Assembly: GCA_039804245.1 (NCBI GenBank) | Contig: JBDLWO010000055.1 | Span: 1 to 26,902, forward strand | Reading direction: 5' to 3' | From: M3007 sp039804245 | GTDB lineage: Bacteria > Bacteroidota > Bacteroidia > Chitinophagales > Saprospiraceae | DNA length: 26,902 nucleotides | Shown here: one piece after another, positions 1 through 7,205 of the stretch | Layout of the letters: every line of letters starts with the position of its first letter | How positions within the stretch are numbered: the stretch's first letter is position 1 | Notes under the pieces: generated by a model | Told to the model about the DNA's origin: nothing | The model's database searches: none | The model's input: only the letters and a program-made list of their open reading frames with translations | Translations under genes and position numbers: made by a program

Positions 1-474
1 TTTCTGACGGCCTATTCACACTACGCCATTGAAGCTCTCAACAAAAGTGCTTCCTACTATCTGTTGAAGCCCATTGACGATGACGAGTTTTGCAAGGGTG
101 TGGGCCGCCTGGCAGAGGATATCAGGAAAATGAATGAATACGAGTTCTTCTCAGTCAACACAGACGGAGACAGGCGTCAAATCAGGCACGATGAGATCAT
201 GTACTTCGAGGCATCGGGCAATTACACCTTTGTACATCTGAAAGATGAAAAAATCATCATTTCAAAGAATATAGGCAGCCTTGAAGCAGCCTTGCCCACA
301 CAGAGATATATCCGTTGCCATGCATCCTATCTGCTCAACCTGAGCAATGCGAGCCAGGTACTTCCCAGCAGCGTTATTTTGAAAAACGGAGATATGATTC
401 CGGTTTCCCGGCGCAAGAAAAATGAGGTAGATAAAATAATAGCTACATTCAGAGACCAGCTTCCACGCGAATAA
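1..474 (+). CDS. LytTR-family response regulator, 3' part (5' end outside window)
   Basis: The first 157 codons in the window are the C-terminal part of a two-component response regulator. The opening residues hold the end of a receiver domain: the conserved Thr-Ala after a hydrophobic strand (FLTAY) and the switch Lys-Pro (LLKPID). From about codon 48 on is a LytTR DNA-binding domain (IMYFEASGNYTFVHL, then the IRCHASYLLNL stretch). The phosphoacceptor Asp lies upstream and is not visible. LytTR regulators in Bacteroidota usually pair with a membrane His_kinase-family sensor, presumably encoded just outside the window. The last 26 bases overlap the tail of the convergent NlpC/P60 gene. The DNA target and regulon cannot be read from the sequence. 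Confidence 0.93.
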   Translation, partial: FLTAYSHYAIEALNKSASYYLLKPIDDDEFCKGVGRLAEDIRKMNEYEFFSVNTDGDRRQIRHDEIMYFEASGNYTFVHLKDEKIIISKNIGSLEAALPTQRYIRCHASYLLNLSNASQVLPSSVILKNGDMIPVSRRKKNEVDKIIATFRDQLPRE

Positions 475-1000
475 CATCGCGCGCGAAGAGAATTCTCGGC
501 TTCCAGTACTTTGACGTGGAGATGTTTTCGACTATTATACCGCGGCTGCAGGTGCTGTGCACACAAATTATACCTTCACGCGTATTTTCAACAACCATGG
601 CTACGTGCTGAATTCTGCCCGGGGCTCCAAAGAAAACCAGATCGCCGGGAAGAACATCTTTCAGTGATTTTTTTACTCCCTGCTTCGACTGGAGTGCTGC
701 GCTGTAAGACACCTTGACACCAAACTCGTCCAGAACAAAGCGGGTGAAGCCGGAACAGTCAAATCCGGTTGTCGGAGAGTGGCCTGCCGAACGGTAACGA
801 AGCCCGAGAAAATTCTGTGCATACCCCGCTATCTCGCTCCGGAACTGCAGAGCCTCTGCATCGCTGGCGCCGAAAGTCGGAGGGTAGCCTGCGGGCCTGA
901 AAGACGTCAGAAGAAAAAGCAGGGAAGACAGCAGCAGCATGGCTGACAGCCGGCGTGGAAGGGGTTTCCGGGGGGACGGAGTGTAAATTGTTTCGGTCAT
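449..1000 (-). CDS. NlpC/P60-family cell-wall endopeptidase
   Basis: This predicted secreted cysteine peptidase of 183 residues likely cleaves peptidoglycan stem peptides. In the numbering from the ATG at 1000, an N-terminal hydrophobic stretch (about residues 17-35) looks like a signal or anchor segment. The NlpC/P60 core follows, with the nucleophile Cys82 in FDCSGF, a first His at 132 in IQHVAMVV and a second candidate His at 148 in CVHSTCSRG. PGDLVFF is the usual strand between them. I chose ATG at 1000 over the TTG three codons upstream. The gene ends inside the LytTR gene on the other strand (26-base tail-to-tail overlap). A good Bacteroidota promoter sits at 1151-1180, leaving a leader of about 140 bases. 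Confidence 0.92.
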   Translation of the reverse strand: MTETIYTPSPRKPLPRRLSAMLLLSSLLFLLTSFRPAGYPPTFGASDAEALQFRSEIAGYAQNFLGLRYRSAGHSPTTGFDCSGFTRFVLDEFGVKVSYSAALQSKQGVKKSLKDVLPGDLVFFGAPGRIQHVAMVVENTREGIICVHSTCSRGIIVENISTSKYWKPRILFARDVIRVEAGL

Positions 1001-1150
1001 GTTATACAACTTGCTCTGCGGTAAATAACCATAAAACTGGTCTTCTCCACCCCAAAAGAGGCAGAAAATTCGCAGAAAGTGCGCCCAAAGGACAGGGATT
1101 AAAGGGCGATTATGTGCTCCCGAAGAGCTATTGACTGGTTGTAATTATCG

Positions 1151-1180
1151 CAAAGGTAGAAAAGCGGATTTATCATCCAA
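1151..1180 (-). promoter_or_regulatory. Bacteroidota-type promoter for the NlpC/P60 gene
   Basis: On the minus strand the -7 box TACCTTTG (1158 to 1151) matches TAnnTTTG exactly. A TTG -33 element (1180 to 1178) lies 19 bases upstream, within the 19-21 spacing known for this phylum. The predicted transcript start is near 1144, about 140 bases ahead of the ATG at 1000. Confidence 0.6.
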
Positions 1181-1198
1181 GTAAATATGCAGATATTT

Positions 1199-1969
1199 TC
1201 ATTTTATCAGGAACTGGTCGGCATCGTTCAGGAACGGCAGCCTGGCTCTGTAATCGTGCAATTCCTGCAAGGAAACGGAAACAGTTACAACAGCTTCACA
1301 GGATGAAAGTGAAGCCAGTTGTTGCCCTGAGTAATCAATCACGCACGAGTCGCCGGAGTACTCCAGATCATGGCCATCTCGCCCCACGATATTCACGCCC
1401 ACCAGGTACGACTGGTTTTCAACAGCTCTTGCCGGGAGCAGCGAACGCCAGTGCTGGCTGCGTCTGGAGGGCCAGTTGGCCACGTACAGCATCAGATCGT
1501 AAGCGTCGGATGCTTCATTTCTGCTCCAGACAGGAAACCTCAGATCATAGCAGATCATGGGACGCATGCGGAATCCCATCCATTCCAGCATCAGTTTACG
1601 GCTGCCGGGAGAAAACACTTCATGTTCGCCCGCGAGCGTGAAGAGATGTCGTTTGTCGTAAAACTCATAATGGCCATCGGGAAACATAAAAACCAGCCTG
1701 TTTCTGTTCAGGCCGGCTTCCCTGCAGATGAAGCTGCCTGTCACGGCAGAGCCGAGTTGCGCAGCCGTTTCCCTCATCCACCTTACTGTAACGCCATCCA
1801 TACCCTCAGCCAGTCCGGCGGCATTCATAGTGAATCCGGTGGTGAACATTTCCGGCAGAACAACCAAATCAGTTTTTCCGGCGAGTGGCGCCAGTTTTTC
1901 ACTGAAATTGTGCAGATTGGCCTCAATATTTTCCCAGATAAGACTGGTTTGTACGATGGAAATACGCAT
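1199..1969 (-). CDS. Carbon-nitrogen hydrolase, YafV/Nit2-type omega-amidase
   Basis: This 256-residue protein of the nitrilase superfamily likely hydrolyses omega-amides such as 2-oxoglutaramate or 2-oxosuccinamate, in metabolite repair or methionine salvage in the cytoplasm. The Glu-Lys-Cys catalytic triad is visible: Glu40 in VVLPEMF, Lys106 in YDKRHLF and Cys140 in MICYDLRFP. The length is that of E. coli YafV (256 aa) and the sequence starts in the usual way (MRISIVQTSLIWE). The ATG at 1969 is preferred because a TAnnTTTG box lies just upstream at 1987-1994, so a more upstream TTG (2026) would precede the promoter. It is monocistronic or nearly so, with about 200 bases separating it from the downstream NlpC gene, which has its own promoter. 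The exact substrate is inferred from the family. Confidence 0.9.
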   Translation of the reverse strand: MRISIVQTSLIWENIEANLHNFSEKLAPLAGKTDLVVLPEMFTTGFTMNAAGLAEGMDGVTVRWMRETAAQLGSAVTGSFICREAGLNRNRLVFMFPDGHYEFYDKRHLFTLAGEHEVFSPGSRKLMLEWMGFRMRPMICYDLRFPVWSRNEASDAYDLMLYVANWPSRRSQHWRSLLPARAVENQSYLVGVNIVGRDGHDLEYSGDSCVIDYSGQQLASLSSCEAVVTVSVSLQELHDYRARLPFLNDADQFLIK

Positions 1970-1986
1970 TTCGAAGAATTTGAAAG

Positions 1987-1994
1987 CAAAAGTA
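1987..1994 (-). promoter_or_regulatory. -7 promoter box for the omega-amidase gene
   Basis: The minus-strand sequence TACTTTTG fits TAnnTTTG exactly and ends 17 bases before the ATG at 1969, implying a very short leader. No TTTG/TTG -33 element at the usual 19-21 spacing is evident. Confidence 0.45.
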
Positions 1995-2180
1995 AGCGCT
2001 TGTTCAGGATTTTCTGCCGTTGGCAAAAATAAGCCCTTTTTGACTCGGCGAGAGAATCCCGAAAAAGCTCTGAACCAAAATGGTATGCATGCTGACCAAT
2101 ATCACCATTTATCTTCTGAAGTAACCCGTACTTTGTGCGAGATTGCGTTAACACCTGTTATTCATCCAACTCAACGTGAA

Positions 2181-2921
2181 ATGAGACTCGTTCTGGCCTT
2201 TGCCCTGATTCTTTACGCCCTGCAGGGTATCTCCCAGGATGCAAAAGAAATAGTCCGCCGATCGGAAGATCGCCTGCGCGGCAATACCTCTGTTGCTGAA
2301 ATGTCGATCACCACTGTGCGGCCCAAATGGACGCGCAGCATGGAAATCAAGGCATGGACAAAAGGTAAAGACCTCGCCATGATACTTGTACAGGCGCCTG
2401 CCAGGGATCAGGGTGTAACCTATCTGAAGCGCAGGAAAGAAGTATGGAACTGGATTCCATCGCTCGAGCGCAAAGTGAAACTGCCGCCATCCATGATGAA
2501 CCAGTCGTGGATGGGAACTGATTTTACCAACGACGATCTGGTGAAAGAATCGTCGGCTGCCGATGACTACACACACAAACTGCTGGGACAGGAGGATATT
2601 GGCACTTTTCATTGCTATAAAATCGAGATGATACCGATGGCAGGTGCAGCGGTGGTTTGGGAGAAAGTAATAGTCTGGATAGACCGCAAAGATTTCATAC
2701 AACTGAAAGGTGAATTTTATGGCGAGGATAACCAGGTGGAAAACACCATGCTGTCATCGGATGTCAGGATGCTGGGAGGGCGTCTTCTTCCGGGCCGTAT
2801 TGAAATGATTCCCGCCGGAAAACCCGGCCAGAAAACAGTTATTGTTTACAAGTCGCTGCTTTTCGACAAACCACTGGAGGAATCCTTCTTCAGTGTGGAA
2901 AACATGACCAAAATCCGGTAG
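2181..2921 (+). CDS. LolA-like outer-membrane lipoprotein-sorting family protein (PF17131-type)
   Basis: A 246-residue secreted protein with a signal peptide (about residues 1-19, MRLVLAFALILYALQGISQ). The mature part matches the LolA-like 'outer membrane lipoprotein-sorting protein' family (TP_0789 type). Its signatures are the WNWIPSLERKVKLPP stretch, then MMNQSWMGTDFTNDDLV, then paired beta-strand segments rich in charged and aromatic residues. Family members form an open beta-barrel with a hydrophobic pocket and typically sit in the periplasm beside FtsX-type ABC permeases, as here. The ATG at 2181 gives a clean signal peptide, and the long upstream in-frame extension is non-coding. It is followed after two bases by the first permease, so it is the first gene of a five-gene operon. 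The cargo (lipoprotein, lipid or other hydrophobic compound) is unknown. Confidence 0.88.
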   Translation: MRLVLAFALILYALQGISQDAKEIVRRSEDRLRGNTSVAEMSITTVRPKWTRSMEIKAWTKGKDLAMILVQAPARDQGVTYLKRRKEVWNWIPSLERKVKLPPSMMNQSWMGTDFTNDDLVKESSAADDYTHKLLGQEDIGTFHCYKIEMIPMAGAAVVWEKVIVWIDRKDFIQLKGEFYGEDNQVENTMLSSDVRMLGGRLLPGRIEMIPAGKPGQKTVIVYKSLLFDKPLEESFFSVENMTKIR

Positions 2922-2923
2922 CC

Positions 2924-4138
2924 ATGCTGTTCACACTCGCCTGGCGCAACCTGTGGCGCAACAAGAACAGGACATTCATAACCATGGCCAGTATCAGCAG
3001 CGCCGTATTGCTGTCGGTAACCCTTGTTTCGCTGCAAAGAGGTATTTTTGACAATCTGATACGCAATGTTGTCAGTTTTTATACCGGTTATGTTCAGATT
3101 CACGGAAAAGGCTACTGGAAAGACCAGACACTTGAAAACTGTCTGCCTTTAACCGACAGTCTCCTCCAGTCAGTTCTTGCAACTCCGGGAGTGGCCAGCG
3201 TAACTCCCCGGCTCGAAGCCTTTTCACTGGCCTCATTCGGAGAAACAACAAAGGGATGCATGGTGGTAGGTATTGACCCGGAAGCAGAGAACAGGATCAC
3301 ACACCTGAAAGACAAGCTGATCTCGGGCGAATATCCCGGAAAAGACGGGAGCGGACTCATGGTGGCTGAAGGGCTTGCCAATTCCATGGGGGTGCGTACC
3401 GGCGACACGCTCGTGTTACTCGGACAAAGTATGTACGGTTCAACAGCAGCAGGAAAATACGCAATAACCGGTATTCTGCGGTTCGGTTCTCCTGATCTAA
3501 ACCGGCGACTGGTATATCTGGATATAGGTACTGCCAGACTGATGTTTGATACCGGCGAGCGTGTAACCTCATTAGTGGTCAGTCCGACAGATGAAACCCG
3601 GTTCCGGTTACTGGCTTCCACGTTGCAGACGACTTTTCAGGAAAATGCCGATGTGATGACATGGGAGGATAAAATGCCGGATATTGTTCAGCACATAGAA
3701 ACAGATACAGCCAGCATGTACATCATTTCGGGTGTGCTGTATCTGTTAATTTCATTCGGAATATTCTCTACCCTGCTCATGATGCTTGCCGAGCGCAGGA
3801 GAGAGTTCGGCATGTTGGTGGCACTTGGAATGAAACGCGGCTTACTGGCCCGGCTCGCTGTTGTGGAGTCGGTACTGGTGGCATTTCTGGGAGCAATTGC
3901 CGGCGTACTGATCAGTTTTCCTGTGGTATGGTACCTGGAGAAAAATCCGATAAAAGCCTGGGGAGCACTGCGGGAAACCTTCGAGCAATTCGGCTTTGAG
4001 GCAATATTTCCCACCGTTGTTCAGGCAGACATATTTATCAGTCAAACAGCCATCGTACTGACTCTGGCGCTTGTACTGGCCGTTTTTCCGGCCTGGCACA
4101 TTATGCGCCTGAATACAGTACAGGCCATCAGAAGCTGA
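2924..4138 (+). CDS. ABC transporter permease, FtsX/LolE-like (first of tandem pair)
   Basis: A 404-residue inner-membrane permease of the FtsX/MacB/LolCE superfamily. It begins with the WRNLWRNKNRT amphipathic motif, then transmembrane segment 1 (about residues 17-38). A large periplasmic MacB_PCD-like domain of about 220 residues follows, then three C-terminal transmembrane segments (about 263-288, 312-335, 370-392). The cytoplasmic coupling stretch MLAERRREFGMLVALGM lies after segment 2. Such permeases do mechanotransmission, extracting or moving lipophilic cargo on the periplasmic side rather than passing it through a pore. It starts two bases after the LolA-like gene and is followed six bases later by a paralogous permease, so the two probably form a heterodimer with the downstream ATPase. 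Confidence 0.93.
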   Translation: MLFTLAWRNLWRNKNRTFITMASISSAVLLSVTLVSLQRGIFDNLIRNVVSFYTGYVQIHGKGYWKDQTLENCLPLTDSLLQSVLATPGVASVTPRLEAFSLASFGETTKGCMVVGIDPEAENRITHLKDKLISGEYPGKDGSGLMVAEGLANSMGVRTGDTLVLLGQSMYGSTAAGKYAITGILRFGSPDLNRRLVYLDIGTARLMFDTGERVTSLVVSPTDETRFRLLASTLQTTFQENADVMTWEDKMPDIVQHIETDTASMYIISGVLYLLISFGIFSTLLMMLAERRREFGMLVALGMKRGLLARLAVVESVLVAFLGAIAGVLISFPVVWYLEKNPIKAWGALRETFEQFGFEAIFPTVVQADIFISQTAIVLTLALVLAVFPAWHIMRLNTVQAIRS

Positions 4139-4144
4139 ACCACC

Positions 4145-5356
4145 ATGCTGATTTATCTTTCCTGGCGCAACATCTGGCGCAACAAGGTTCGAAGCGCTGT
4201 AATTATGAGTTCCATTGCACTGGGCATGGTTGCAGGCGTATTTATCATTTCCCTGTATTTTGGAATGGGTAACAGCCGTCTCAAAATAGCTATTGAGCAC
4301 GAGGTTTCACACATCCAGATACACCACCCCGATTTCAAATCGGATTACAGGCCCGGCTTCAGCTTCCCGGCAACTGAAAGCGAAGAGACCATCCGGAAAA
4401 TCCCGGGAATAAAATCTGCCTCGCTCAGGAGTGTTACTTCAGGAATGATTGCCAATGCGGGCAGTGCCAGCGGAGTAATGATTCACGGCATTAACCCGGA
4501 TGCGGAAAATAACACGAGAGCAATGGCATCTTTTGTAAAATCCGGACGTTACCTCGATACTTCGGCAGCCGGTCAGGTTCTCGTCAGTACCCGGCTGGCC
4601 GAAAAAATGAACCTGCGGACAGGTTCCAGGGTGGTCCTGACCTTTACCGATTTACAGGAAAATATAGTTTCGGGAGCATTCAGGGTGCGTGGCCTGTATC
4701 AGAGCGAGAATGCCCCACTCGACGAACTGAACATTTTCATTCTTAAAAATGAACTGGATGCCCAGTTGGGGATCACAGAACAGGTCCATGAAGCGGCTAT
4801 ACTGCTGGAAAACGATTCACAACTGGACGCCACCGCTTCAGCACTGCAGGCCGCCCTGCCCCGCTGCAAAGTAGAAACGTGGAAACAACTCAGTCCTGAA
4901 ACCGATCTGGTCATATCATCGCTGGATTCATACAGCATGATATTTATCGTGATTATACTGATGGCACTGTCGTTTGGAATAGTGAATGCCATGCTGATGG
5001 CCGTCCTTGAGCGCGCGCGGGAGATTGGAATGCTGATGGCCATCGGAACCAGCAAACTCAGGTTATTTGCCATGATCCTGCTGGAAACAATATTCCTGAC
5101 AGTGGCCGGAGCGCCGGTCGGCCTGTTTACGGGGTGGCTGATTATATTATGGGTGGGTAAACACGGAATAGATTTCTCGGATATGGCCGGAGAAACGATG
5201 AGTCGCTTCGGATATGCACAGATTATATACCCTGAATTACCATTTCACAGCGTTGTTTACACCATGATTCTGGTCATGTTTACCGCGTTGGTTTCGGCGA
5301 TTGTACCTGCCATGCGTGTACTCAGACTTAAACCGGCAGAAGCCATCAGACGATAA
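4145..5356 (+). CDS. ABC transporter permease, FtsX/LolE-like (second of tandem pair)
   Basis: A 403-residue paralogue of the preceding permease with the same plan: WRNIWRNKVRS motif, transmembrane segment 1 (about residues 18-40), a periplasmic domain, then three transmembrane segments near the C terminus. The coupling sequence is VLERARE-IGMLMAIGTSK. The two permeases share the start motif, the periplasmic GI-(D/N)-P-(E/D)-AEN segment and the C-terminal RLN/RLK ... AIR ending, which points to an old tandem duplication. Two divergent permeases with one ATPase is the LolC/LolE-LolD arrangement. The periplasmic domains have diverged, so they may contact different partners, for example the LolA-like carrier and the cargo. 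The direction of transport is inferred as export. Confidence 0.93.
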   Translation: MLIYLSWRNIWRNKVRSAVIMSSIALGMVAGVFIISLYFGMGNSRLKIAIEHEVSHIQIHHPDFKSDYRPGFSFPATESEETIRKIPGIKSASLRSVTSGMIANAGSASGVMIHGINPDAENNTRAMASFVKSGRYLDTSAAGQVLVSTRLAEKMNLRTGSRVVLTFTDLQENIVSGAFRVRGLYQSENAPLDELNIFILKNELDAQLGITEQVHEAAILLENDSQLDATASALQAALPRCKVETWKQLSPETDLVISSLDSYSMIFIVIILMALSFGIVNAMLMAVLERAREIGMLMAIGTSKLRLFAMILLETIFLTVAGAPVGLFTGWLIILWVGKHGIDFSDMAGETMSRFGYAQIIYPELPFHSVVYTMILVMFTALVSAIVPAMRVLRLKPAEAIRR

Positions 5357-5361
5357 CATAT

Positions 5362-6051
5362 ATGGAAAAAGTTGTTCTGGACGCCCATAACGTCAGTAAA
5401 ATTTACAACGAGGAGTCGGCAGTACCTGTTCATGCAGTAAACAACGTACACCTTCATATTACAGAAGGAGAGTTTACTGCGCTGGTTGGCCCGTCGGGGT
5501 CAGGTAAAACCACCCTGCTGAATCTGCTCGGCGGCCTCGACAGGCCCACTGAAGGCCAGATAATTGTAGGGGGAGTAGATATTACCGGATTGAAAGAGAG
5601 TGAGCTGATCAATTTCAGGCTGCACAACATCGGTTTTGTATTCCAGTCGTTCAACCTGATCCCGGTACTTACCGCCCGCGAGAACATAGAGTTCATCCTT
5701 CTGCTACAGGGCGTTCCAAAGACAGTTCGGGAAATGCGGGTAAACGAGTTACTTGCTGCCATCGGGCTTTCGGACAAAGGAGATGCTCGCCCGGGGGAAT
5801 TATCGGGGGGCCAACAGCAGCGCGTGGCAGTTGCCAGAGCGCTGGCATCGAAACCCAAATTCATTCTCGCCGATGAGCCAACTGCCAATCTCGATTCAGC
5901 GTCAGCCAACAATCTGCTCGATATGATGGCACGACTCAATGAGGAAGAGAATATTACATTTCTTTTTTCCACCCACGATCAGCGCGTCATTGACCGCGCC
6001 CGGCGGGTTGTGAGGCTTGTTGATGGAAAAATATCGGAAGACACAAAATGA
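5362..6051 (+). CDS. ABC transporter ATP-binding protein, LolD/MacB family
   Basis: A 229-residue ATPase with all expected motifs: Walker A GPSGSGKT (43-50), Q-loop FVFQSFNLIP (Gln95), signature LSGGQQQR (147-154), Walker B FILADEP (167-173) and switch His205 in STHD. The length and FQSFNLIP sequence are typical of the LolD/MacB branch, which powers FtsX-type permeases. The start codon at 5362 follows the second permease by five bases. Its stop overlaps the next gene's start in an ATGA junction at 6048-6051, which indicates translational coupling. It is expected to form a homodimer on the cytoplasmic face of the two permeases. Confidence 0.95.
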   Translation: MEKVVLDAHNVSKIYNEESAVPVHAVNNVHLHITEGEFTALVGPSGSGKTTLLNLLGGLDRPTEGQIIVGGVDITGLKESELINFRLHNIGFVFQSFNLIPVLTARENIEFILLLQGVPKTVREMRVNELLAAIGLSDKGDARPGELSGGQQQRVAVARALASKPKFILADEPTANLDSASANNLLDMMARLNEEENITFLFSTHDQRVIDRARRVVRLVDGKISEDTK

Positions 6052-7205
6052 ACATACTCCGCTGCATACTACTCATTCTCACCCTCGGCTGTACATACAC
6101 GCATGCGCGCGCTCAGGAAGACACCGTAAGCCGGAAGTGGGAATTCAGAGGGTATGTGAAAAATATGCAGAGCCTTGCCTGGGCAGGGCCGGCAAAGCTG
6201 TCACTTACCGATGGGTTTTTACACAATCGCCTGATTTTCAATTACAAACCCGACAGCAACTGGACAATAGACGCCGAACTCCGAAACAGACTTTTCTATG
6301 GAGAAAATTCCCGCACGGGCAGCAGCTATTATGCCGGGCTGCTGGACAGGGATAATGGTTTGTGGGATGGAGCTTTTGTTTCGAGAAATGACGCGTTCAT
6401 CTGGAGCACGATGATTGACCGGTTGTGGATTGACTACACGCGCGCAGACTGGCGTGTGCGGGTGGGCAGGCAGCGAATCAACTGGGGTATTGCCACTACC
6501 TGGACACCCAACGATCTGTTCAATGCCTGGAATTTTCTCGATTTTGATTACGAGGAGCGGCCCGGAACGGATGCCATACTCATTGAAAAGAGATTCAAAG
6601 AGTCGGTTACCCTCGATGCAGCCGTCAGTGGAAGCAGGGCCGACAGCAGTTACATAGCGGCCGTACGGTTGTCATACAACTGGAAAGAGTACGACCTGCA
6701 AGGGATAGCAGGATTGTACAAGGGGCGATGGACAGCCGGTATGGGGTGGGCAGGGCCACTTGGACAATTCGGTTTCAAGGGAGAAATGGCGTGGTTTGGA
6801 GCCGATACAGGTTCCACATTCAGTGCCACAGTACAAATAGACAGATTATTACCCCATTCATGGTATATCAGTTCAGGATTATTGTACGCAGGCGGAGCCT
6901 CCGCCGACCCGTTGCAACCGTCAGCGCTGTCAACAAACGTACTGGCGCCCGACCGGCTGATGCCCGTCAAATGGTCGGTTATCGTATCAGTTGTCAAACC
7001 TGTAACTCCAATACTGAATGCATCGGCTGCACTGGTATATTCCCCCCAATTCAATCTTTTGATCGCTGTGCCGGCGCTTGCCTACAACATCAAAGAAAAC
7101 TGGGACATAGACCTCACCGGACAGATATTCATGCTTGAGACACCCGGCGACCGTTTCAGAGACCAGTATCTGTCAGTTTACCTGCGACTGAGGCACAGTT
7201 TCTGA
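6048..7205 (+). CDS. Predicted outer-membrane beta-barrel protein, last gene of the LolA-like/ABC operon
   Basis: A 385-residue protein with a signal peptide (about residues 1-22, ending THARAQ). It has many alternating hydrophobic/polar strands and a C-terminal aromatic residue (RLRHSF), all typical of outer-membrane barrels. A conserved block near the middle (VRVGRQRINWGIATTW, then TPNDLFNAWNFLDFDYEER) resembles DUF1302/alginate-export-type porins. I recognise the motif but would not name the family with certainty. Its start codon overlaps the ATPase stop (ATGA), so it is translated with the transporter, which suggests it acts at the outer-membrane end of the same pathway. Its stop touches the stop of the convergent glycosyltransferase with no intervening base. 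Confidence 0.8.
   Translation: MNILRCILLILTLGCTYTHARAQEDTVSRKWEFRGYVKNMQSLAWAGPAKLSLTDGFLHNRLIFNYKPDSNWTIDAELRNRLFYGENSRTGSSYYAGLLDRDNGLWDGAFVSRNDAFIWSTMIDRLWIDYTRADWRVRVGRQRINWGIATTWTPNDLFNAWNFLDFDYEERPGTDAILIEKRFKESVTLDAAVSGSRADSSYIAAVRLSYNWKEYDLQGIAGLYKGRWTAGMGWAGPLGQFGFKGEMAWFGADTGSTFSATVQIDRLLPHSWYISSGLLYAGGASADPLQPSALSTNVLAPDRLMPVKWSVIVSVVKPVTPILNASAALVYSPQFNLLIAVPALAYNIKENWDIDLTGQIFMLETPGDRFRDQYLSVYLRLRHSF

Noticed and set aside
1370..2032. 220-codon open frame on the plus strand
   Set aside because: Antisense to the omega-amidase, whose catalytic triad is intact; no motif in the antisense product.
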